Made by a program: the position numbers and the translations under genes
In this document: piece by piece, positions 1-6,200 of the stretch
Layout: each line of letters begins with the position of its first letter
Position numbering within the stretch: the first letter of the stretch is position 1
Assembly: GCA_002449535.1 (NCBI GenBank)
Contig: DJWZ01000082.1
Location: 1 to 6,200 of the forward strand
Direction of reading: 5' to 3'
DNA length: 6,200 bases
Origin: Prevotellaceae bacterium UBA7017
GTDB taxonomy: Bacteria; Bacteroidota; Bacteroidia; Bacteroidales; Bacteroidaceae
Notes under the pieces: generated by a model
Databases searched by the model: none
What the model saw: only the letters and a program-made list of their open reading frames with translations
What the model was told of the DNA's origin: nothing

Positions 1-657
1 TGTGGTTGTTACGATGTGGGCATACTTAACAGGATTTTCAAGCAGACCGGCAGCAATGAGTCCTGCTGGGTGTGCCATGTCAATCATGAGAAGTGCTCCA
101 ACCTCGTCAGCAATCTTTCTCATGCGGGCATAATCCCATTCACGGGAGTAAGCAGAACCACCACCGATGATGAGCTTTGGCTTATTCTCCTTTGCCAGTT
201 TCTCCATCTCATCATAATCTACTCGTCCAGTTTCCTTATTGAGGTTATAACCTACAGGACGATAGAGAATACCTGATGTGTTAACCAGAGAACCATGTGA
301 GAGGTGACCTCCATGGTCAAGGTTCAGACCCATAAAGCAGTCACCTGGCTTCAACACTGCAAGAAGAACCGCAGCGTTTGCCTGTGCTCCTGAGTGAGGC
401 TGGACATTTGCGTATTCTGCACCAAACAGTTCACAAGCACGGTCGATAGCAAGTTGCTCTATCTGGTCAACTACCTGACAGCCACCATAATAACGATGAC
501 CAGGATAGCCTTCTGCATACTTATTGGTGCAATAGGAGCCCATAGCCTCCATTACCTGATCACTTACGAAATTCTCTGATGCGATAAGCTCTATACCTTT
601 GAGCTGACGCTGGTGCTCATTCTCAATGAGCTCGAAGATTTTGTTGTCGCGTTCCAT
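1..657 (-). CDS. glyA: Serine hydroxymethyltransferase, N-terminal 219 codons (cut by the window edge)
   Basis: This cytoplasmic PLP enzyme interconverts serine plus tetrahydrofolate with glycine plus 5,10-methylene-tetrahydrofolate, the main source of one-carbon units. I translated the minus strand by hand from the ATG at 657-655; the frame stays open to base 1. Visible family motifs are IASENF (residues 25-30), YPGHRYYGG (51-59) with the active-site Tyr, PHSGAQAN (87-94), DHGGHLSHG (114-122), SAYS (168-171) and IDMAHPAGL (192-200) with the Asp and His that contact PLP. The fragment ends at VTTT, just before the HKTLRGPRGG-type motif, so the PLP-binding lysine lies outside the window. Full-length enzymes have about 420 residues, so roughly half is seen. 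The gene begins 16 nt after the GHL10 stop. Ile codons are mostly ATT or ATC (11 of 13) and Arg mostly CGT or CGC, which suggests higher expression than its neighbours. Confidence 0.97.
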   Translation of the reverse strand, partial: MERDNKIFELIENEHQRQLKGIELIASENFVSDQVMEAMGSYCTNKYAEGYPGHRYYGGCQVVDQIEQLAIDRACELFGAEYANVQPHSGAQANAAVLLAVLKPGDCFMGLNLDHGGHLSHGSLVNTSGILYRPVGYNLNKETGRVDYDEMEKLAKENKPKLIIGGGSAYSREWDYARMRKIADEVGALLMIDMAHPAGLIAAGLLENPVKYAHIVTTT

Positions 658-673
658 ATTATATAAATAATTT
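658..673 (-). other. 16-nt A/T-only spacer before glyA
   Basis: This is the only gap between genes in the window. It consists entirely of A and T, contains no purine-rich Shine-Dalgarno motif and is too short to hold a terminator. An A/T-rich, SD-less leader is common in Bacteroidota, where initiation often depends on unstructured A-rich sequence instead. I could not identify a convincing Bacteroidota promoter (TTTG at about -33, TAnnTTTG at about -7) in or just upstream of it, so read-through from the upstream genes is the simplest view. Confidence 0.6.
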
Positions 674-2146
674 TTATAGTTTTACTTTCTTCTTTACTTT
701 TGCACTCTCATTACTCATTCTGTCAAGGGCAGTTACAACATATACATACTTTGTCTTTCCATTTTGATAAGGAAGATTATACCATGTATTATGTGTGATG
801 GCAACAATATGTGATGGGTCTTCTATATTGATTTTCTCCTTATTGTTGAATCTATATACCACATATTTGTATGCTTTATTTATATAGTTCTTTGTCTTTG
901 GCGCTTCCCAGAAAAGTACGTATCCGTCACTTGTCCAAATAGGCTTTACTTTTCTCACCTTTCCGGGTGTGCCACCGACTTTGAATGGCATCAGTGGCTG
1001 AAGGGCAGGGTAGCGCCAGTAATTGTTCCTCAGATTCGTGGCATATCCGCCAACATTGTCAACAGCAGCCTTTGCATACCATAATACCGTACCTGAGAGT
1101 GGGGAAGATGATCCGAGGAGAGAAGTATGTAATTGGCGTTTTGCAACTTGCTGACCATATTTCACGGTTCGCTCTATATCCTCACCAATATATAGGGGGC
1201 GGTTTGTGCAGTTTGCCGTCCACCAGTTTATGAGTGTCTTATAGTCTGCTGCCTTATTGCCTATTTCCCAATAAATCTGTGGTACGCAATAATCTATCCA
1301 TCCATTATTAACCCACAGCATGACATCAGCATACAAGTCATCATAATTTTGAAGTCCGTTTGTCATAGAACCTTTGGGGTCGCTCCTCTGGTTTCTATAT
1401 ATGCCAAATGGGGAAACTCCAAACTTCACCCAAGGCTTGATAGATTCTATTGTGTCGTGGAGTTCTTTTATGAACATATTGACATTGTTTCTGCGCCAGT
1501 CACCAATATTTGATATACCATAGCTGTTTGCACGATAGTCGGCTTCGTCGGCTATTACACTTCCCTGTGCCGGATAAGGATAGAAATAATCATCAATATG
1601 CAATCCGTCAACGTCATAACGTCTCAAAATATCTGCTACGACCTTGCAGATAAAAGTACTGTTCTCTTTACGTGCAGGGTTAAGGATATAAAGACCATCG
1701 TAAGGAAAGACCAAATCTGGACGACGTACCGCAATATGGTTACTTGCCAACTCTACAGTATTCTTGGTCTTTGCCCTATATGGGTTTATCCAAGCATGAA
1801 GTTCCATACCACGTTTGTGACACTCGTTTATCATCCAGAACAAAGGGTCCCAGTATGGAGAAGGCGGCATTCCCTGACGACCTGTCAGGAAGCGGCTCCA
1901 TGGTTCGTATGATGAAGCATATAGAGCATCACACTCTGGACGCACTTGGAAGATGATAGCATTTACACCATCTTTCTGAAGTTCATCGAGTTGATACAAC
2001 AGGGTACGCTGCATTTTCTCTGTTCCCATACCGAGAAACTGTCCGTTAACACATTGTATCCATGCCCCACGGAATTCACGTTTGATTTGCGCATTGACAT
2101 TTAAGGCTATAAGCGCAAGTAGTAAGTATATTATTCGTTTTTTCAT
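674..2146 (-). CDS. Secreted GHL10 (DUF187, YngK/DigH-like) glycosyl hydrolase with C-terminal FnIII-like domain
   Basis: The 490-residue protein starts with a Sec signal peptide (MKKR, hydrophobic core to about residue 17, predicted cut after A19 with Q20 at +1). No lipobox Cys is present, so it should be a soluble periplasmic or exported protein. Residues about 23-385 form a GHL10-type barrel with FRGAWI (25-30), QVRPECDALY (67-76), HAWINPYR (117-124), DGLHIDDYFYP (180-190), FGVSPFGIYR (242-251) and PQIYWEIG (289-296). The acidic residues of the HIDDY and YWEIG segments are the natural catalytic candidates, which is inference. Residues about 395-490 resemble a fibronectin type III domain (GYVLFWEAP, KYVVYRF, YVVTALD). 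E. coli DigH, of this family, is a lipoprotein that cuts denuded peptidoglycan glycan strands. The ATGA overlap with the PBP gene fits a similar cell-wall role, but a different glycan substrate cannot be excluded. Confidence 0.9.
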   Translation of the reverse strand: MKKRIIYLLLALIALNVNAQIKREFRGAWIQCVNGQFLGMGTEKMQRTLLYQLDELQKDGVNAIIFQVRPECDALYASSYEPWSRFLTGRQGMPPSPYWDPLFWMINECHKRGMELHAWINPYRAKTKNTVELASNHIAVRRPDLVFPYDGLYILNPARKENSTFICKVVADILRRYDVDGLHIDDYFYPYPAQGSVIADEADYRANSYGISNIGDWRRNNVNMFIKELHDTIESIKPWVKFGVSPFGIYRNQRSDPKGSMTNGLQNYDDLYADVMLWVNNGWIDYCVPQIYWEIGNKAADYKTLINWWTANCTNRPLYIGEDIERTVKYGQQVAKRQLHTSLLGSSSPLSGTVLWYAKAAVDNVGGYATNLRNNYWRYPALQPLMPFKVGGTPGKVRKVKPIWTSDGYVLFWEAPKTKNYINKAYKYVVYRFNNKEKINIEDPSHIVAITHNTWYNLPYQNGKTKYVYVVTALDRMSNESAKVKKKVKL

Positions 2147-4512
2147 ATATTCTCCAAAGTCACATCTTCTTCACCCAATACCTCTTCTTTAATATCTAAG
2201 GTGTCCACAGATAAGGTGTCTGGCTTAGCTTGATGAACATAAGTGCAATCATACATATATGATTCCAGCAATGTTGGGTCTTTTACAAAGTGGGCATGAT
2301 AATTGCTGAACCGTTTATCAGCCATGACTTTTTCCAAAAACAGTCCACAAATAGGAAGTGCTGTTCTTGAGCCTTGTCCAAGAGCCCCTGTCCGGAAATG
2401 TATGCATCGATATTCTCCTCCTACCCATGCTCCGACAACAAGCCTTGGAGAAACCCCCATAAACCAAGCATCAGAGTGGTTGTTTGATGTACCTGTCTTG
2501 CCGCCAAAGTCTGTATCGCGATAATTGCCTACATATCTGTTCAGTGCCATAGAAGTACCATTGCGTTCTGTTAATCCTGCCATCAGCATAGTTTGCATCA
2601 GTACGGCAGCACGCTCGGAAATGCTCTGGCGTTGTTCTGTCGGAGCTGTATATATAACGTTGCCTTCCCGGTCTTCTATTCGTGTTACCAATATAGGGTC
2701 GGGATGAGTCTTGCCATTGGCTGCAATAGTACAATATGCATTTGTCAGTTCCAAAAGGTTAACATCGCTGGAACCCAAAGCTAATGACGGAGTCTCGTCA
2801 AGTGGGCTTACTATACCCATGTTGTGGGCTGTTTCTGCGATATGGCTGATTCCCACTTCCTGACCAAGGCGAACGGCAACAGAGTTGATACTTTGTGCGA
2901 ATGCTGTTTTAAGCGGCATGGAATCATTAGAGAAGGTACCATTGGCGTTTGTAGGACTCCATATCACGTTTTTCTTCTGGACTTTGTCCCAAACCTCCAT
3001 TGAGAAGAATTCGTCTCTTCGCTTGTCACAAGGTGTCAAACCTTGCTCCATTGCTTCAGTATAGACAAACAGTTTGAAGGTAGAACCTGGTTGGCGCATT
3101 GCTGTCACCTTGTCATATTTCCACTTCTCATAATCTATATCACCAACCCAAGCTTTCACATGCCCTGTCTGAGGCTCCATAGCAACGAAGGCACAGTGCA
3201 TATAGCTGACCATCTTACGTATAGAATCCAAGGTGTGTGCATAGAAAGCAGAGTCCTCCAATGCTTTAGGATTCTTCTCATAGAGCCTCTTTGCTATATT
3301 CTCTATAAAATCAGGAATAACCTTTCCGTGCTCGTCACGCCAAGGTTCCATGTTCTTCCAGTGAGAATCGAAATTCTTTTGCACTACCTCCATCTGCTTC
3401 TTTGCTGCTTCTTCAGCATATTTCTGCATTCTTGTGTCTAAGGTAGTGTATATCTTCAGACCATCATTATATAAATCCAAATCAGAGAGATCGTCAATTT
3501 CTTCGCTGAGACTCTTGACATATTTCGCTATTGCCCCACGGAAATAGGGAGCAATACCTGTCTTCTCGCTATCCAGTTGTACAAACTTCAGTCCGAGGGG
3601 CAACATTTTTAATCTGTCGTACTCAGCTCTTGTCAGGTGATTATGCTCAAGCATATTATTCATCACCACATTGCGTCTTTGCAACGCATTCTCAGGGTGG
3701 GAGATAGGATTGAATACAGTCGTTCCCTTCAGTATTCCCACAAGCATGGCAGCTTTGTCCGTTGTCAATTCTTTTGGCGTACAGTCAAAGTAAGTCTTTG
3801 CAGCAGTCTTGATACCATATGCATTATGTCCAAAGTCAACAGTATTGGCATATTGTCTTAATATTTCCCTCTTACCGTTTTCACGTCCCAAAGTAACAGA
3901 GAAATATAACTCTAATTTTGTTGCCGTAATCCATTCCTTCGTCTTCATTATCAAAATGGCAAGTCCTGGAATACGTCCCAATAGTCCTGTGCTATATTGG
4001 GTTCTTACACGGAACATATTTTTGGCAAGCTGCTGTGTGATAGTGGATGCTCCTCGTCCTCCTTTTCCTGTTACAGCATCTTTCACAGCACCAATGAGTC
4101 CCAGAGGATCTATGCCCCAGTGACTATAGAAACGTTCGTCTTCTGTATCTATGAGAGCAGTCCAAAAAGGAGTTGCTACTTCATCATATTCTACAGGTGT
4201 ACGATTTTCGTTATAGAACTTACCTATCAATACTCCGTCAGCACTATATATCTCAGATGCAACAGATGTCTTATGCTGACTTATATCCAACCAACCAGGA
4301 GACTTGCCGAATAGCCAAAACAAATTTACGTCAACAGCACCCAAATATAAGAAGAAGGCTACTATCATTGTACAAAGCAGCATTGTTGCCTTCACATATC
4401 TGTTATGATTGACATAGGTGGTATGATACCACTTACAGAATGTCACTGTCTTTTGCCAAACTTTCTTCAGAAAGCTCCACAGACTTTTAAATATGGTTAT
4501 TAATGTTTTCAA
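2143..4512 (-). CDS. mrcA: Class A penicillin-binding protein (bifunctional PBP1A-type transglycosylase/transpeptidase)
   Basis: This inner-membrane enzyme polymerises lipid II into glycan strands and crosslinks their peptides in the periplasm. The 789 residues comprise a basic, aromatic cytoplasmic tail (1-42), one membrane segment (about 43-66), a GT51 domain (about 95-290), a linker and a transpeptidase domain (about 435-730). GT51 motifs are EDERFYSHWG (124-133, catalytic E124), GRGASTITQQLAKN (152-165), KTKEWITATKLE (190-201) and a motif-4 region ending YANTVDFG (221-228). Transpeptidase motifs are STFK (477-480, nucleophile S477), SIN (541-543) and KTGT (672-675), so both activities look intact. 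The C-terminal tail is acidic. The start is TTG, the first codon after an in-frame TAA and 26 nt inside miaA; GTG at 4446-4444 (codon 23) is an alternative, while the first ATG (codon 44) falls in the membrane segment. The stop overlaps the GHL10 start by 4 nt. The symbol is by analogy with E. coli. Confidence 0.95.
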   Translation of the reverse strand: MKTLITIFKSLWSFLKKVWQKTVTFCKWYHTTYVNHNRYVKATMLLCTMIVAFFLYLGAVDVNLFWLFGKSPGWLDISQHKTSVASEIYSADGVLIGKFYNENRTPVEYDEVATPFWTALIDTEDERFYSHWGIDPLGLIGAVKDAVTGKGGRGASTITQQLAKNMFRVRTQYSTGLLGRIPGLAILIMKTKEWITATKLELYFSVTLGRENGKREILRQYANTVDFGHNAYGIKTAAKTYFDCTPKELTTDKAAMLVGILKGTTVFNPISHPENALQRRNVVMNNMLEHNHLTRAEYDRLKMLPLGLKFVQLDSEKTGIAPYFRGAIAKYVKSLSEEIDDLSDLDLYNDGLKIYTTLDTRMQKYAEEAAKKQMEVVQKNFDSHWKNMEPWRDEHGKVIPDFIENIAKRLYEKNPKALEDSAFYAHTLDSIRKMVSYMHCAFVAMEPQTGHVKAWVGDIDYEKWKYDKVTAMRQPGSTFKLFVYTEAMEQGLTPCDKRRDEFFSMEVWDKVQKKNVIWSPTNANGTFSNDSMPLKTAFAQSINSVAVRLGQEVGISHIAETAHNMGIVSPLDETPSLALGSSDVNLLELTNAYCTIAANGKTHPDPILVTRIEDREGNVIYTAPTEQRQSISERAAVLMQTMLMAGLTERNGTSMALNRYVGNYRDTDFGGKTGTSNNHSDAWFMGVSPRLVVGAWVGGEYRCIHFRTGALGQGSRTALPICGLFLEKVMADKRFSNYHAHFVKDPTLLESYMYDCTYVHQAKPDTLSVDTLDIKEEVLGEEDVTLENI
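2152..2155 (-). promoter_or_regulatory. Shine-Dalgarno-like GGAG for the GHL10 gene
   Basis: GGAG on the minus strand lies 5 nt upstream of the ATG at 2146-2144, inside the last codons of the PBP gene (..L-E-N-I-stop). The PBP stop and the GHL10 start share ATGA, so ribosomes ending the PBP could re-initiate here. The sequence is also constrained by coding, so the match may be chance. Confidence 0.45.
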
Positions 4513-5422
4513 TTATATTCTTATTTTTAATTGTATCATCAGAAAGGTTGAACCAAGTCACTGTTGGGTCTTTCTTATACCATGTCAATTGTTTACGAGC
4601 ATATTCTCTTGTGTGACTTTGTATTTGTCGTATTGCTTCTTCCAAAGGTATTTCTTTGTCGAAATATTTGAACATTTCTTTATATCCTACAGTGTTTAAA
4701 GCATTCTCATTTCGATTGGGCAACATTCTTTGTGCTTCTTCTATGAGCCCTTTTTCCACCATCTTCAGGACTCGCGCATTGATGCGCTCATATAGTTCTT
4801 CTCTCTCTCTGGTTATACCTATTTTTATTATATTGAGTCTGCTGCCGTCGGGTAGGGTTCTCTCACCTTCAGGAGTCCGACTGCTCTTTCTGAATGAAGT
4901 ATATGTCTTTCCTGTCTGATGGCATATCTCCAAAGCGTGAACAACTCTTCGTGGGTTGTGCTTATCAACAATCTGCCAATGTTCCGGATCCATTATTTTC
5001 AACTCTTCTACAAGAGCTTCAAGTCCTTCTTTTGCCAGACGCTCCTTCATCATTATGCGAATATCATCGCGTATTGTCGGAATGTCATCTATTCCATTAC
5101 AGACTGCATCAATATACATCATGGAGCCGCCACTCATGATACAGGTGTCCTTTTGTTTTTCTTTTGCTTCCGTCAGCAGTTTCATCACATTCTGTTCATA
5201 CAGGGAAGCAGAGTAGTAGTCACCGATATGTTGTGTCCCGACAAAGTGATGCTTCACTCTTGCCTGCTGTTCTGCTGTTGGTGCTGCTGTACCTATGGGG
5301 ATTTCTGCATATATCTGTCGAGAATCAGCATTGATGATGTCGAGTCTATAATATTCAGCAATCTCCAGCGTCAAGTCTGTCTTTCCAACTCCTGTAGGAC
5401 CGGTTATGACGATTAGGTTCAC
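4487..5422 (-). CDS. miaA: tRNA dimethylallyltransferase (isopentenyl transferase) MiaA
   Basis: MiaA transfers a dimethylallyl group from DMAPP to N6 of A37 in tRNAs reading UNN codons, giving i6A, the substrate for MiaB-type methylthiolation. The 311 residues are usual for the family. Motifs in order are the P-loop GPTGVGKT (8-15), DSRQIY (33-38) with the conserved catalytic-region Asp, GGSMMYIDAV (98-107, a form I associate with Bacteroidota, in place of GGTGLY), HNPRRVVHALEI (155-166), VGYKE (245-249) and the C-terminal REYARKQLTWYKK (272-284). The start is GTG at 5422-5420, which places the P-loop at the usual distance and shares GTGA with the lpxA stop. The last ten or so residues are Asn/Ile-rich, and their codons overlap the PBP start by 26 nt. 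In E. coli miaA sits with hfq; here it is embedded among envelope genes, suggesting co-transcription with them rather than a shared pathway. Confidence 0.97.
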   Translation of the reverse strand: MNLIVITGPTGVGKTDLTLEIAEYYRLDIINADSRQIYAEIPIGTAAPTAEQQARVKHHFVGTQHIGDYYSASLYEQNVMKLLTEAKEKQKDTCIMSGGSMMYIDAVCNGIDDIPTIRDDIRIMMKERLAKEGLEALVEELKIMDPEHWQIVDKHNPRRVVHALEICHQTGKTYTSFRKSSRTPEGERTLPDGSRLNIIKIGITREREELYERINARVLKMVEKGLIEEAQRMLPNRNENALNTVGYKEMFKYFDKEIPLEEAIRQIQSHTREYARKQLTWYKKDPTVTWFNLSDDTIKNKNIIENINNHI

Positions 5423-6189
5423 CTTATAATTCCTCTTTCTGCTTTTTCGATGAAGTCAAGGACGTATTGTATTTCTGGGGTTATCGTCATTGTCTTGCGG
5501 ACTTCTTCCAATCCCTCCTTTATAATGCCCTTTGAGTATATAGTATTATAAGCCTCACGAATAGCTATTATAGTATCGTTTTCAAAGCCGCGTCTGCGAA
5601 GTCCTATCAGGTTAAGTCCTGCAAAACGAATAGGCTCTTTCCCTGCGATAACGTATGGTGGTATATCTTGTGAAGTACGGCAGCCACCTTGTACCATAAC
5701 ATATCCTCCGATATGTACAAACTGATGAACAAGCACTTCTGCTGAAATAATGGCATTATCATCTACGATTACTTCACCTGCGAATTTTGTAGAGTTGCCG
5801 ATGATACATCCGCTACCTATCACACAATCGTGAGCTATATGCATATTCTCCATCAGGAGATTATTGCTGCCTACTATTGTAGTACCTTTTGAGAAAGTTC
5901 CGCGTGAGATAGTCACATTTTCGCGGATGGAATTGTTATCACCAATTTGGCAGGTAGTTATCTCGCCCTTAAATTTCAAATCCTGTGGTTTGGTTGACAA
6001 TGATGCTCCTGGCATTATTTCATTACCGTTTCCCATACGCAGACCTTGATTGAGGGTTACGCTGTTCTGCATAACATTATTATCACCAATCACAACGTCT
6101 GCATCTATATAGCAGAAAGGACCAATGATATTATTGTCACCCAGTTTTGCGTCGGGATGAACGTATGCTAATGGACTTATTGTATTCAT
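5419..6189 (-). CDS. lpxA: Acyl-ACP:UDP-N-acetylglucosamine O-acyltransferase LpxA
   Basis: LpxA is the cytoplasmic trimeric enzyme that moves a 3-hydroxyacyl chain from ACP to the 3-OH of UDP-GlcNAc, the first step of lipid A synthesis. The 256 residues match the usual size (E. coli 262). Residues about 1-185 are hexapeptide repeats of a left-handed beta helix (IGDNN, VIGSGCIIG, IVDDNAII); the rest is the helical C-terminal domain. Landmarks are QDLKFKGE (69-76), HIAHDC (117-122) with catalytic base H120 (E. coli H125), VHQF (154-157), QGGCR (167-171), QDIPPYVIAG (174-183) and GLRRRGF (196-202). G168 aligns with E. coli G173, the residue that permits long acyl chains, in keeping with the C16 hydroxy acids typical of Bacteroidota lipid A. 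The ATG has an A-rich leader without SD, and 11 nt upstream the window ends. In related genomes the preceding gene is often an lpxC-fabZ fusion, which is not visible here. Confidence 0.97.
   Translation of the reverse strand: MNTISPLAYVHPDAKLGDNNIIGPFCYIDADVVIGDNNVMQNSVTLNQGLRMGNGNEIMPGASLSTKPQDLKFKGEITTCQIGDNNSIRENVTISRGTFSKGTTIVGSNNLLMENMHIAHDCVIGSGCIIGNSTKFAGEVIVDDNAIISAEVLVHQFVHIGGYVMVQGGCRTSQDIPPYVIAGKEPIRFAGLNLIGLRRRGFENDTIIAIREAYNTIYSKGIIKEGLEEVRKTMTITPEIQYVLDFIEKAERGIIR
5431..5436 (-). promoter_or_regulatory. Shine-Dalgarno-like AGAGGA deciding the GTG start of miaA
   Basis: AGAGGA on the minus strand sits 8 nt upstream of the GTG at 5422-5420, within the codons for E-R-G near the LpxA C-terminus. 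Spacing and purine content are good for ribosome binding. Together with the GTGA stop/start overlap, it supports GTG as the miaA start and translational coupling to lpxA. Confidence 0.5.
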
Positions 6190-6200
6190 TTTTTCTTTGA

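Noticed and set aside
16..276. 86-codon plus-strand open frame at the left edge
   Set aside because: The opposite strand encodes clear serine hydroxymethyltransferase, continuous from 657 to base 1.
658..673. Possible terminator between the GHL10 gene and glyA
   Set aside because: The spacer is only 16 nt of A and T with no GC-rich stem.
721..726. TTGACA on the minus strand, a possible -35 box for glyA
   Set aside because: No TATAAT-like -10 lies at suitable spacing, and Bacteroidota primary sigma factors use a different consensus.
2471..2734. 87-codon minus-strand frame inside the PBP gene
   Set aside because: It is an out-of-frame reading of the transpeptidase region, while the main frame carries KTGT and continues without interruption, so there is no frameshift.
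3043..3441. 132-codon plus-strand open frame opposite the PBP gene
   Set aside because: It lies wholly antisense to the PBP linker and early transpeptidase domain, and its low-complexity Leu/His/Cys-rich product resembles no family.
4919..5416. 165-codon plus-strand open frame opposite miaA
   Set aside because: It is antisense to a complete, motif-bearing miaA. Its product is Cys/Ser/Phe/Ile-rich with no recognisable domain, as expected of a shadow frame.

Overview
The window reads as one packed stretch of conserved chromosome from a Bacteroidota bacterium, most likely Prevotellaceae or a close relative. The support is the MiaA, LpxA and serine hydroxymethyltransferase sequences, which match my memory of Bacteroidales proteins. 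Further support comes from a secreted protein whose predicted signal-peptidase cut leaves Gln at +1, A/T-rich leaders without Shine-Dalgarno sequences at three of the five starts, and moderate GC content. The genus is an inference.

Every gene is on the minus strand, so transcription runs from the right edge to the left edge. The order is lpxA (first step of lipid A synthesis), miaA (tRNA A37 dimethylallyltransferase), a bifunctional class A penicillin-binding protein, a secreted GHL10-family glycosyl hydrolase, and the first 219 codons of glyA (serine hydroxymethyltransferase), which runs off the left edge. lpxA and miaA overlap by 4 nt (GTGA), miaA and the PBP gene by 26 nt, and the PBP and GHL10 genes by 4 nt (ATGA). 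Only 16 nt separate the GHL10 gene from glyA. This looks like one transcription unit, and no intrinsic terminator is visible in it. No gap exceeds 16 nt, so there is no gene-free stretch to describe.

Three of the five products build or remodel the envelope: LpxA commits UDP-GlcNAc to lipid A, the PBP polymerises and crosslinks peptidoglycan, and the GHL10 protein may cut glycan strands. MiaA and GlyA are housekeeping enzymes of tRNA modification and one-carbon metabolism. I see no mobile element, CRISPR array, RNA gene or long repeat. I found no undescribed system. The points worth a second look are the ATGA coupling of the PBP to the GHL10 gene, an apparent insertion in the PBP glycosyltransferase domain, its non-ATG start, Shine-Dalgarno-like motifs at the two 4-nt overlaps, and substitutions at several LpxA positions known from the E. 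coli enzyme.
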